From positions 1-64,000 of the IMG/VR virus record IMGVR_UViG_3300043409_001427: a DNA stretch of 64,000 bases. One strand, 5' to 3'. A model generated the notes under the pieces. The model saw only the letters and a list, made by a program, of their open reading frames with translations, was not told where the DNA came from and ran no database searches. Each line of letters starts with the position of its first letter. The first letter of the stretch is position 1. The stretch comes from a virus. Below, one piece after another: positions 44,704-53,201 of this stretch. Made by a program: the position numbers and the translations under genes.

Positions 44704-45566
44704 TATAGATATCCTTTTCCTTTGTATGTTCCATTAATAAATCCAGTAACACTCGAAGCTTGCATCTCGGCTCGACTGTACATCAGTTTGCAATTAATCG
44801 TTAAAGTGCTTCTTGTTGGAACACTTGCTGCCCCAAATGGTTGACTACTTTCTAACAACGAGTAAAAATCGCAATCGTCAGGAAAGTCGTGTTTAAAACT
44901 TGTGATAACCACTGGAATATTTTTTAAATTATATTCACCGTAAGCATCTAATCTACATACCGGAGGGGGAGACCCGGCAGTTGGATCATTACCAAAACTC
45001 ATTTTAGTTAGTGCGGCTAATAATCGCACAGTTGCTAGCCAGATGACCGCATCGACTTCATTCTGCACAGTAAATTTTCCAGTTATTGAAATATCCGAAA
45101 CACTACTGCTCTTATAAAAATTAATAGGAAAGTTTGAGTGAATGGGAGTTAACGATCCATACTCTGCTTTGTGTTCCATTGTAACTTGCGGGGTGTATGG
45201 AAAAATAATTCCACCTAAATAACTTGGACCCAATTCAGCTAGGCTAGTACCTTGCGTAAATGTTGTGAGATAAGTTTTAGGTACACGGATCCGAACTCTA
45301 AGATCGGTACTTTGAGAAGCGGGTTGAACATTTCCTTCAGAATCCTGTTTTTGCTGAGTTACTTCTTGAGCGGCTGGTGGGGTAGGCGGTGCTGCCCCAG
45401 GTGTTAGGTTCCCCATATCTCTAACCGGGCCTTCTTTTAGAGGTGGAGTCGGAGCTTGTTTGCGGCGCGGGTCTCTAAATATAATGGCGGCTCCACCTTT
45501 GGTGTCGGATCCAATAAAGCCCTTAGCGGCATAATTTTTACTTGCTTCACCTAAAATGTCACTCAT
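44703..45566 (-). CDS. gp48/gp54-like baseplate tail-tube junction protein
   Basis: A 287-residue protein at the head of the minus-strand run. The first 85 residues are Pro/Gln-rich and probably disordered. The rest is compact: GGIIFPYTPQVTMEHKAEYG, FPINFYKSSSVSDISITGKF and NIPVVITSFKHDFPDDCDFYS. This matches, by position and style, the tube-initiator proteins gp48/gp54 that cap the hub. I cannot decide between the two. AAGGG gives the ribosome-binding site. Confidence 0.6.
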   Translation of the reverse strand: MSDILGEASKNYAAKGFIGSDTKGGAAIIFRDPRRKQAPTPPLKEGPVRDMGNLTPGAAPPTPPAAQEVTQQKQDSEGNVQPASQSTDLRVRIRVPKTYLTTFTQGTSLAELGPSYLGGIIFPYTPQVTMEHKAEYGSLTPIHSNFPINFYKSSSVSDISITGKFTVQNEVDAVIWLATVRLLAALTKMSFGNDPTAGSPPPVCRLDAYGEYNLKNIPVVITSFKHDFPDDCDFYSLLESSQPFGAASVPTRSTLTINCKLMYSRAEMQASSVTGFINGTYKGKGYL

Positions 45567-45621
45567 AGTTTTTTTCCCTTATAGCTTATTTAACCAATAA
45601 ATAAAATGCTAATATTTCTGG

Positions 45622-45649
45622 TTGACACATTGAAAAATCGTGTTATACT
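45622..45649 (+). promoter_or_regulatory. sigma70-type promoter for gene 55
   Basis: TTGACA (45622-45627), 16 bp, TATACT (45644-45649), in the divergent gap between the structural run and gp55. Confidence 0.88.
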
Positions 45650-45671
45650 TGTACAAAGGAACCTACCCACA

Positions 45672-46613
45672 ATGACTATCGGAATAACAACAATAAGAAA
45701 AGCCAAATATTTAAACAATCGAGATTTACTAGCAGAGATACATCGTAGCAAGTGTTCATTTTCTAGCTTTATTACTCCGGAGCACGGCACCTACGACATT
45801 ATCCTCCCAAATTTAGATAAAGTAAATCAAAGAACTGTAGCCGAAGCTAAAAGAAATAGGGCTAAACGACTGGGATTACAAGCATTTGCTATAGCAAGAA
45901 ACTCGGGCGACAAGAAAACAAAACTTGCAGAAGTAACCCCGGACTATAAAACTGTTACGAAGACCGATGTTGTTATTCGTATAATGACCTTTGATCATAT
46001 TCCCCTAGCCCCCGGTCGTAAGAAAACTACCAAAACTACCGCCGATAGCCACGATAAAGTAAACTTCCCCCCATTCCAACATTGGAAGTTTGACGAAACC
46101 GATCCTGATAAACTTGTCTGTGTTGGCAAAAGCCACTGGAAAGGTCCGCTCGATACTGGACATTTTGGTAAAGACCACGGTCGCATTACAGAAAACTTAG
46201 GTAGAATGTATATTAAACTAAGTGAACGCTATGCTCAGCGATCTAATTGGCGTGGTTATACTTACATTGATGAAATGAAAGGGCAGGCAATTCTACAACT
46301 AAGTCAAATTGGTTTACAATTTGATGAAAGTAAATCGGAAAATCCGTTTGCCTACTATACCGCCGCAGTTACTAATAGTTTTACAAGAATCCTAAACTTA
46401 GAAAAGAAAAGCCAAAATATCCGTGACGACTTGTTAGAGGAAAATGGATTAACCCCAAGTTTAACTCGACAAAACAAACAAGAGTACGCAGAAGAAACAG
46501 CAAGGCAAGCAGAACTATACAAAAATATGCGTCAGCCCAAGAGTGAAGATACTGCATCGGATGAAGACGAGGCAGGTATTGACATTGTTGAAGGAGGAGA
46601 AATAAAGGCTTGA
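45672..46613 (+). CDS. 55: late-transcription sigma factor gp55, with N-terminal extension
   Basis: A 313-residue protein. The C-terminal half has the gp55 core, RGYTYIDEMKGQAILQLSQIG and ENPFAYYTAAVTNSFTRILN, the sigma region 2-like part that reads TATAAATA late promoters. T4 gp55 has only 185 residues; here about 140 extra residues precede the core (NNRDLLAEIHRSKCSF, YDIILPNLDKVNQR). The ATG at 45672 is downstream of the promoter and has AAGGAACC; the longer frame from 45606 would run through the promoter. The typical clamp-binding tail is not obvious. Confidence 0.88.
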   Translation: MTIGITTIRKAKYLNNRDLLAEIHRSKCSFSSFITPEHGTYDIILPNLDKVNQRTVAEAKRNRAKRLGLQAFAIARNSGDKKTKLAEVTPDYKTVTKTDVVIRIMTFDHIPLAPGRKKTTKTTADSHDKVNFPPFQHWKFDETDPDKLVCVGKSHWKGPLDTGHFGKDHGRITENLGRMYIKLSERYAQRSNWRGYTYIDEMKGQAILQLSQIGLQFDESKSENPFAYYTAAVTNSFTRILNLEKKSQNIRDDLLEENGLTPSLTRQNKQEYAEETARQAELYKNMRQPKSEDTASDEDEAGIDIVEGGEIKA

Positions 46614-46638
46614 CTTTATTCAACATTGTTTGTACACT
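46610..46638 (+). promoter_or_regulatory. sigma70-type promoter for the gp47-gp46 operon
   Basis: TTGACT (46610-46615), 17 bp, TACACT (46633-46638). It overlaps the gp55 stop codon. Confidence 0.75.
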
Positions 46639-46661
46639 ATTAGTTACAAGGGAACTATAGA

Positions 46662-47675
46662 ATGGCTTTATTCAAAAAAGTAGCGTGTTTTACTGACATA
46701 CATTTTGGACTTAAATCAAATAGCACTACGCATTTAAAAGATTGTGAAGAGTTTGTAGATTGGTTTATTGCAGAAGCTAAGAAAGAGGGTTGCGAAACCG
46801 CAATCTTTCTTGGCGACTGGTCACACAATCGAAACAGCCTTAACCTATTCACATTAGATTCCAGCTTACGATGCCTTGAAAAACTAGGTGCGGCATTTGA
46901 TAACTTTTATTGGTTCCCTGGCAACCACGATTTGTTCTATAAAGACAGGCGCGACATCCATAGCAGTGCATTTGGGCGGCATGTTCCCGGAGTTACCGTA
47001 GTAGAAGAAATAACTACCATAAACGATGTAACCTTTGTACCTTGGCTAGTTGGAAACGAGTGGAAGTCTATGAAAGACTTAAAAAGCAAGTATGTCTTTG
47101 GCCACTTTGAATTGCCCAGGTTCTATATGAACGCGATGATACAAATGCCCGACTATGGAGAGCTACGGGCAGAAGACTTTAATGGTCCCGACTACATTTT
47201 TAGTGGTCATTTCCATAGGAGGCAAGAAAATAACAAAGTAATTTACATTGGTAATGCATTTCCCCATAACTATTCCGATGCTTGGGACGACGACCGGGGC
47301 ATGATGGTCATGGAATGGGGCGGTGTTCCCCAATTTATCAACTGGGAAGATTGTCCTAAGTATAGATCTATTAAATTGTCAGACCTTATTGACAAAAAAG
47401 ATACGATTATAAAAAGCAAAATGCACTTCAAGGTTAACTTAGACATTGATATAAGCTATGAAGAAGCAAATTTCATTAAAGAAACTTTTATCAATGATTA
47501 CGATATTAGAGAAATCAGTCTTATTCAAGACAAAACAAACCTTGAAGGATCAATGGACAATAGTCCAGACACGCTATTTGAAAGTGTAGATCAAATTGTT
47601 ACTGAACAATTGATTAATATTGACAGCAAAGACTTTGACAAGAATACCTTACTAGAGATTTATAATAACCTATAA
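46662..47675 (+). CDS. 47: recombination endonuclease subunit gp47 (Mre11-like)
   Basis: A 337-residue Mre11-type phosphoesterase that with gp46 resects DNA ends for recombination-dependent replication. Metal motifs are FTDIHFG, FLGDWSHN, FPGNHD and FSGHFHRR, plus FGHFELP, all intact. AAGGGAACTATAGA gives a ribosome-binding site. It shares one base with the gp46 start (TAATG), ensuring balanced subunit production. Confidence 0.95.
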   Translation: MALFKKVACFTDIHFGLKSNSTTHLKDCEEFVDWFIAEAKKEGCETAIFLGDWSHNRNSLNLFTLDSSLRCLEKLGAAFDNFYWFPGNHDLFYKDRRDIHSSAFGRHVPGVTVVEEITTINDVTFVPWLVGNEWKSMKDLKSKYVFGHFELPRFYMNAMIQMPDYGELRAEDFNGPDYIFSGHFHRRQENNKVIYIGNAFPHNYSDAWDDDRGMMVMEWGGVPQFINWEDCPKYRSIKLSDLIDKKDTIIKSKMHFKVNLDIDISYEEANFIKETFINDYDIREISLIQDKTNLEGSMDNSPDTLFESVDQIVTEQLINIDSKDFDKNTLLEIYNNL

Positions 47676-49450
47676 TGTTTAAACTGAAAAATTTAACCGT
47701 ACGAAACTTTATGAGTATTGGGGCGCAGACCCAAGCTGTTAATTTTGACAAGGAACTATTGACTCTAGTATTAGGATCTAACCTTGATCTAGGGGGCGAC
47801 GATACTGGTAGTAGGAACGGAACCGGCAAAACTACAATGATTAATGCTCTAAGCTATGCATTATACGGGCAAGCATTAACTAATATCAAGAGAGAGAACT
47901 TAATCAATAAGACTAACGGTAAAAATATGTTAGTTACGGTTGAATTTGAGAAAAGTGGTAACAAATATCGTATTGAACGCGGTCGTAAGCCCAATGTTTT
48001 AAAATTGTTTATCAACGATAATCAATTAAAGCTGGCCGAAGAAGAGGATGAGAGCCAAGGTGATAGTAGAGAGACTCAGAAGTCTATCGAAGAGATGTTA
48101 GAAATGTCACATACTATGTTTAAGCACTTAGTAGCACTAAACACCTACACAGAGCCGTTCTTAAGCATGAAAGCGGCTGATCAACGAGAAGTAATTGAAC
48201 AACTGCTTGGGATAACACTACTAAGTACCAAAGCAGAAGCATTAAAGTTACAAATAAAAGAAACTAAAGATCAAATTCAAGTAGAAGAATTTAAAATTGC
48301 AGGAATTAAGACCGCAAATGAGAATGTACAAAAAAGTATTGATAGTTTACAGCTAAAAAATTCTGCTTGGGATAACAAACAGCAACAAGAGCTAGAAAAT
48401 CTTGGTCGTGCAATCGTTAATCTTGAATCAGTAGATATTGAAGCTGAATTATTGGCACACGGATCGTTACAACTGTGGATTGAAACTGACAATAAAATAA
48501 GAGGTCTTACAAAACAAAAGGCTACACTAGATTCGGCTGTAGGACAAGCAGAAAAAAGTCTAGCAAAGTATACAAAAGATTTAGAAAGTCTAGCAAACAA
48601 GACATGTCACGCTTGTGAGCAAGAGCTTCATGATCACAAACATGAAGAAATGACTACTACTGCTACTCAGCATTTTAACGAAGCACACGAATACTTTCAA
48701 AAGATGTGTGCTCAACTTAAACAAGTTACAGAAGAAATAGCAACAATAACACAAACTAAGAAACCTGTTACATTTTATGAAACAGAAGCAGAAGCTCTTG
48801 GACATAAAAACAATTTAGATAGTTTAGAAAAGTCTCTTATAGGTAAGGCCGACGAAATTAATCCTTATGCTGAGCAAATTGAAGAATTAACAAAGACTGC
48901 TATACAAGAAATTACTTGGGATCAAGTGAACTCTCTTATCCGTTTGCGAGATCATCAAGAATTTTTACACAAGCTATTAACAAATAAAGATAGTTTCATC
49001 CGCAAGAAGATAATTGATCAAAATTTAACTTATCTAAACAAGCGGCTAACTTATTATATCGACAAGTTAGGGCTTCCACATCAGGTAGTATTCCAAAATG
49101 ACCTGTCGGTTGAGATTACTCAACTAGGACAAGACTTAGATTTTGATAATTTGTCACGCGGTGAACGCAATCGTTTAATATTGTCCATGAGTTTTGCCTT
49201 CCGTGATGTGTGGGAAGGCCTATATCAAAGTATCAACTTGTTGTTTATTGACGAACTAGTGGATGCAGGCATGGATGCTGCCGGAGTAGAAAGCGCATTG
49301 GCGGTCCTTAAGAAGATGGCAAGAGAAAGAAACAAGAACATTTATCTAATATCACACAAGGATGAACTAGTGGGTCGCGTGAATAGTGTTCTTCGCGTGA
49401 TCAAAGAAAACGGATTTACCAGTTACAGTAACGATATTGAATTTGTTTAA
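47675..49450 (+). CDS. 46: recombination endonuclease subunit gp46 (Rad50-like ATPase)
   Basis: A 591-residue SMC-type ATPase. Walker A is NGTGKTT (Lys52), a zinc hook CHAC (Cys311, Cys314) splits the coiled coil (about 170-440), the ABC signature LSRGERNR begins at 493, and Walker B is LLFIDE (Asp526, Glu527). T4 gp46 has 560 residues. It partners gp47, forming the dsDNA end-resection complex. Confidence 0.96.
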   Translation: MFKLKNLTVRNFMSIGAQTQAVNFDKELLTLVLGSNLDLGGDDTGSRNGTGKTTMINALSYALYGQALTNIKRENLINKTNGKNMLVTVEFEKSGNKYRIERGRKPNVLKLFINDNQLKLAEEEDESQGDSRETQKSIEEMLEMSHTMFKHLVALNTYTEPFLSMKAADQREVIEQLLGITLLSTKAEALKLQIKETKDQIQVEEFKIAGIKTANENVQKSIDSLQLKNSAWDNKQQQELENLGRAIVNLESVDIEAELLAHGSLQLWIETDNKIRGLTKQKATLDSAVGQAEKSLAKYTKDLESLANKTCHACEQELHDHKHEEMTTTATQHFNEAHEYFQKMCAQLKQVTEEIATITQTKKPVTFYETEAEALGHKNNLDSLEKSLIGKADEINPYAEQIEELTKTAIQEITWDQVNSLIRLRDHQEFLHKLLTNKDSFIRKKIIDQNLTYLNKRLTYYIDKLGLPHQVVFQNDLSVEITQLGQDLDFDNLSRGERNRLILSMSFAFRDVWEGLYQSINLLFIDELVDAGMDAAGVESALAVLKKMARERNKNIYLISHKDELVGRVNSVLRVIKENGFTSYSNDIEFV

Positions 49451-49452
49451 CG

Positions 49453-49734
49453 ATGTCAGAAAATAAATTTTTAGATCACTATAAAGAACTTTATTCAAAA
49501 TATGTAGATACCCGAGTAAAGTTGCATAACTACCATGTCGTGTTCGTAGAGAACATCGGCACCGAATCAATGATCGGCGTTCGGAAGATGCTGTCGAGTA
49601 TGCCTAGGTTAGAAAGAGAACTTAGATATGCTGCCAGAGATGCATTTAAAGAACAGAAACGGTTAAACAGAGAAGCAAACAAGCTAAGAAAAACTGCCAT
49701 ACGGCAGAAAAAATTACCAAAATTGGAAACATAA
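49453..49734 (+). CDS. small basic unknown protein
   Basis: A 93-residue protein, helical, with a strongly basic C-terminal half (KEQKRLNREANKLRKTAIRQKK) likely to bind nucleic acid. It starts 2 bp after gp46 in the same operon. Similar small proteins beside gp46 occur in marine T4-like phages, from memory. No function recognised. Confidence 0.65.
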   Translation: MSENKFLDHYKELYSKYVDTRVKLHNYHVVFVENIGTESMIGVRKMLSSMPRLERELRYAARDAFKEQKRLNREANKLRKTAIRQKKLPKLET

Positions 49735-49736
49735 AA

Positions 49737-49934
49737 ATGAATGATACTATTACACAACTACAAACAACTTTTGCAGAATTCCTAGCAGAAGATGCTAAGT
49801 TTACAGCGGGCAACAGTGCCGCGGGCACACGCTCGCGCAAGGCTCTAGCAGAGTTAAGCAAGTTAGTTAAAGCTCGCCGCAATGAAATTACTGCTGAGAA
49901 AAATGCTCGCAAGGAAGCCAAGGCAGCAAAATAA
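49737..49934 (+). CDS. small histone-like basic protein
   Basis: A 65-residue Ala/Lys/Arg-rich helical protein. The segment NSAAGTRSRKALAELSKLVKARRNEI resembles short DNA-binding or histone H1-like proteins, but no domain is certain. It starts 2 bp after the previous gene and is probably co-transcribed with gp46. Confidence 0.6.
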   Translation: MNDTITQLQTTFAEFLAEDAKFTAGNSAAGTRSRKALAELSKLVKARRNEITAEKNARKEAKAAK

Positions 49935-49937
49935 TTA

Positions 49938-50372
49938 ATGACTTGGCACCACAAAGGGTCTATAGTTACAGAACTGCCTGAAGATTGTGTGGGATTTGTT
50001 TATCTTATCTCATGTAATACCTCCGGCCGGATGTATATTGGCAAAAAATTAGCAAAATTTAGTAAAACGACCTACAAGACTGTAAAGTTAAAGAACGGCA
50101 CCAAGAAGAAAAAGAAAATCAGAAGCAAAATAGACAGCGACTGGCAAGAATATTATGGCTCAAATATAGAACTTAACAAAGATGTTGAGTTACATGGCAA
50201 AGATAATTTCACACGAGAAATATTACATTACTGTAAAAGCAAAGCAGAAACATCGTACATTGAGGCCCGCGAACAATTCGACCGCAAAGTATTAGAATCA
50301 AAAGAATATTATAACGGACAGATCTCAGTCCGTGTACATGGCTCCCACATAATCAACAAAATTGGCTCATAA
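49938..50372 (+). CDS. GIY-YIG-like nuclease fold protein
   Basis: A 144-residue basic protein. GFVYLISCNTSGRMYIGKK reproduces the GIY-YIG start (Y-x-L...YIGKK), and the later EARE and the basic KKKKKIRSK loop fit Seg-type or repair-type members. The usual second-strand Arg and the Glu are plausible but not secure. It may be a free-standing homing nuclease or a DNA-repair enzyme. It lies immediately before the structured intergenic region. Confidence 0.6.
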   Translation: MTWHHKGSIVTELPEDCVGFVYLISCNTSGRMYIGKKLAKFSKTTYKTVKLKNGTKKKKKIRSKIDSDWQEYYGSNIELNKDVELHGKDNFTREILHYCKSKAETSYIEAREQFDRKVLESKEYYNGQISVRVHGSHIINKIGS

Positions 50373-50722
50373 GCGGTACTAAGCTCGCACTAGCTAATAT
50401 CTTGTGCCCGGAAACCTGGATCTCGGATCGCAGGGAGGGAAATCTCTTGCCGCAAAGAGTACTTAATCAGCATCCTTTACAGGACCACGATCGCAAAATG
50501 CCTGCGGTTTGATTATTTGAATAGAGTGAATATAGGCCCAATGAGTGGATAAAACCACAGGTTTATGAATATGTTAGTGTATATTTGTAAGCTGCCGTCG
50601 TGTGTGAAAACACAAATAACTGAGCTCGAGGTACCGGATGACCGCCTCTGTAATGCTTTAACACTAGTGACTGTAAGAACTCAGATAATGTTCTTCTTTT
50701 TATTTTGCCCGTGCAAACGGGC
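50373..50722 (+). ncRNA. candidate structured non-coding RNA (no gene in this 491-bp gap)
   Basis: The gap 50373-50863 has no credible ORF but is full of local helices: 50387-50407; 50444-50459 (CTCTT/AAGAG); 50473-50484 (TCCT-TTAC-AGGA); 50490-50508 (6 bp, loop AAATGCC); 50549-50566; 50601-50614 (TGTGT-GAAA-ACACA, a GNRA loop); 50675-50695; 50707-50722 (GCCCGT-GCAA-ACGGGC, another GNRA loop). The base composition is richer in G and C than its flanks. No group I intron core, tmRNA or RNase P signature is visible. The 5' end and the strand are inferred; the plus strand is favoured because a T-rich tract follows the 50675-50695 stem. Confidence 0.5.
50675..50706 (+). terminator. possible intrinsic terminator of the RNA
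   Basis: Stem AAGAAC (50675-50680) with GTTCTT (50690-50695), followed by CTTTTTATTTT. The stem is AU-rich, so only moderately stable. A GNRA-capped hairpin follows. Confidence 0.5.
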
Positions 50723-50826
50723 AATTGTGACTGACGAATCTAGATAATACTTAAATTACTTCGTAATATATCAATTAAAAAAATGCTTCGAGCGATTAGC
50801 GAAGAAGCAAACGAACGCAGTTCGGT

Positions 50827-50834
50827 TATAAATA
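50827..50834 (+). promoter_or_regulatory. T4-type late promoter TATAAATA
   Basis: Exact late consensus 30 bases before the ATG at 50864. It marks the start of the 50.8-53.9 kb structural genes and argues against the upstream in-frame ATG at 50783. Confidence 0.75.
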
Positions 50835-50863
50835 GTTCTAATAACTTCTGGAATAATTTACCC

Positions 50864-53200
50864 ATGAGCATCAAACATATTATTGATCGATTAGATGAGA
50901 TAGAACAAAATACCCCGACAATTAAGAAATATATTGTTGAGAGTGTATACAATGCTCCGGAAATGACTAAGCATTGGAGGAAACTCGATGAAGGGTTTGC
51001 CAAGGGCTATAGTCGATACTTAAATGAGGTTGCTCTAACTCCTGATCAGATACAAAATATCTTTAAACAGGCAGGTGGTACGGCAGGTGAAGCTCCAAAA
51101 GATCCGAGCAAGCTAGCAGGGCTTGTTGATAAAATTCTTCCAACAGGCCAAGCAGCCAATTTAGAAAAGACATTACCTGAACCGGATGCAGGTCCTGTCC
51201 AAGGATTTGAACAAAAAGCCGCAGCCGCAGTACAGAACATCCAAGGTGCAGACAGCGCAACTAAGCAAAGTTTGATGCAATGGATCAAACAAGGTGTTGC
51301 TAAACCAGAATCACAACAACTTATTCTAGCCGCGGTAGGCGCCGGATTAGGTACTATCCTAAGTAAAGTTGGCCCAATTATTAGTATGATACCCGGTGCA
51401 GGACCATTTGTAGCTGCCATAACTGGTGCTTTAATTGCAGGAGCGATATCAGTTGCTAGTGCTAAACTACAAGGTAAAGACTGGAAAACGGCATTTAAAG
51501 GTGCAATTAAACCAGCATTAATGGGCGGTGCTGCCGCAGTTGTTGGTAATTTAGCGGCTACTGCGATAGGTACAGGTTTAGGTGCAATGACCGGCGGTCA
51601 AGATCAAGCAGCCGCCCCACTACCTGGCGCAAGTTTAGGTGTTGGAAAAGAACTTCCAGATGGTGAAGTCATTAGTGCATTAGATTCAAGTAATCCAAAT
51701 TCAGGAGTCACAATTCAAAGACCAGATGGCTCAACATACACAGTTAGTCGAGACACTGCCCAAGCTATGACGGGTCAAACTGGTATCAGCAATCAGGCAA
51801 ATATGACAGGACCTGTTAGCATGGGCGCCGCAAGTGATCCTCAAGCAGGGGTAAGCGATAGTGGAGGATCTGGTGCAAAAACAAATACTGATAAATCCTT
51901 AATGAGATTAAAGGGATATGATCCAGATGCTCCTAATGAGGTAAAAGCATGGGACAAGATCACCGCAGGGAATAAAGACTTAAACACAATACCCAATATT
52001 GATTCCGGTTTTAGTGGGGCGCAAGCAGGCGGACCCAAACCAACTATTGGACAAAACTTTGATCCAGGCTCCGCACCAATTGGCGCAAACGGACAACCAA
52101 TGCGCCAAGTGCCTATGGATGCCCCTGCTGTTACACCTAGCACACCTAGTGATGGTTCGTATCAACAAGCCGCACCAATTGGTGCAAACGGACAACCAAT
52201 GCAACAAGTTCCTATGGATGCCCCTCCACCTAAAGGAGCCGGTATGGATCCTGAATATCTAGCGAAGATTGCTAGAGGGGAAGGCGGTCGTGCATTAATA
52301 AGTCAAGATGCCGCCAAAGCTGCCATTGCCTGGCAAGCGCAAAATGGCGGGCAGGTTATACCTCCTCCAGCACCATCAAGTAATGTAACATTACCGGGTG
52401 GACTTTCTCAATACTATAAAGATAATCCTGGCATTAGAGAAAATGCAATCGATCAACAGGCAACACTTCGTGGTTGGCTTAAAAAAGATCAACAAGGTAT
52501 TACTATAAACTCGGTTCAATTAACACCTATGTTTGTTGAAGGCATTATGGATTTCTTTAAAGGTAAAGGTAAAGAAGCCGCACCTGCTGCCGCAGGTAGT
52601 GGAGTTACTCCTGATGCGTTAAACAAAGCCTGGGCAGACGCAGGCAGTCCAACGGACAGCGATGAAGTTTCTAAAGTATTACAGAGCGCCGGAGTCCCAG
52701 CAGAAACAGTTACAAAGATTTTTACAGATTTAAAAATACCCGCTCCTGGAGCATCTCCGGAAGCACCAAAAGATCCGGCCGCAACACCAACAGCGGCAGA
52801 CGGCGAAACTCCCCCAGCACCAGCAGGAGAGAAACCGGCTGATGCTTCAGCCCCAGATGCTACAACACCGCCAGATGAGTTAGCCGATATTAAAAAGAAT
52901 GCCGGACTTCCTACAACTCCACCTCCTACAGATGCTACAGCACCTGCTTCGACAACCGGTAGTGTTGATCCGGCAACATCTGCGGCAGTAGAACCTCCTC
53001 CGACACCACAAGCAGAAAAACAATCTAAGGTAGGAGTTGGTCAAATTAATAAAGTTATTCCAACTTTGAGAGTTAGAGATTTAACCAGTGTTCAAAAGAC
53101 TGTTGATAATACACTGGCAAAAAGACAATCGACAAAGCAACCAACAGCAGAAGGTAAATATGTTGGAGTTTACAGCAACTTTTTAGGAAGAGACATATAA
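50864..53200 (+). CDS. large low-complexity virion-like protein
   Basis: A 778-residue protein. The first 60 residues are helical (IKHIIDRLDEIEQNTPTIKKYI). About 155-260 is a hydrophobic Gly/Ala-rich stretch (LAAVGAGLGTILSKVGPIISM, VAAITGALIAGAISVASA) that could cross or penetrate a membrane. The middle and C-terminal parts are Pro/Ala/Gly linkers with two copies of APIGANGQPMRQVPMDAP. The end has SKVGVGQINKVIPTLRVRD, shared with the next protein. A late promoter lies 30 bp upstream. The ATG at 50783 is rejected. It is probably a minor virion or injected protein; this is inference. Confidence 0.65.
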   Translation: MSIKHIIDRLDEIEQNTPTIKKYIVESVYNAPEMTKHWRKLDEGFAKGYSRYLNEVALTPDQIQNIFKQAGGTAGEAPKDPSKLAGLVDKILPTGQAANLEKTLPEPDAGPVQGFEQKAAAAVQNIQGADSATKQSLMQWIKQGVAKPESQQLILAAVGAGLGTILSKVGPIISMIPGAGPFVAAITGALIAGAISVASAKLQGKDWKTAFKGAIKPALMGGAAAVVGNLAATAIGTGLGAMTGGQDQAAAPLPGASLGVGKELPDGEVISALDSSNPNSGVTIQRPDGSTYTVSRDTAQAMTGQTGISNQANMTGPVSMGAASDPQAGVSDSGGSGAKTNTDKSLMRLKGYDPDAPNEVKAWDKITAGNKDLNTIPNIDSGFSGAQAGGPKPTIGQNFDPGSAPIGANGQPMRQVPMDAPAVTPSTPSDGSYQQAAPIGANGQPMQQVPMDAPPPKGAGMDPEYLAKIARGEGGRALISQDAAKAAIAWQAQNGGQVIPPPAPSSNVTLPGGLSQYYKDNPGIRENAIDQQATLRGWLKKDQQGITINSVQLTPMFVEGIMDFFKGKGKEAAPAAAGSGVTPDALNKAWADAGSPTDSDEVSKVLQSAGVPAETVTKIFTDLKIPAPGASPEAPKDPAATPTAADGETPPAPAGEKPADASAPDATTPPDELADIKKNAGLPTTPPPTDATAPASTTGSVDPATSAAVEPPPTPQAEKQSKVGVGQINKVIPTLRVRDLTSVQKTVDNTLAKRQSTKQPTAEGKYVGVYSNFLGRDI
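52069..52227 (+). repeat. two-copy repeat inside the low-complexity gene
   Basis: Copies at about 52073-52124 and 52169-52226 encode APIGANGQPMRQVPMDAP and APIGANGQPMQQVPMDAP. They are nearly identical in DNA too, separated by about 45 bp. Confidence 0.75.
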
Positions 53201-53201
53201 T

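Noticed and set aside
45606-45671. Longer N-terminus of gp55 from 45606
   Set aside because: It would run through the -35 and -10 boxes; the ATG at 45672 has the ribosome-binding site.
50565-50747. 60-codon ORF in the gap
   Set aside because: Poor composition, no ribosome-binding site, and it runs through the proposed terminator hairpin.
50373-50863. Group I intron, tmRNA or RNase P RNA in the gap
   Set aside because: None of the conserved core sequences of these RNAs can be found, and no split exons flank the region.
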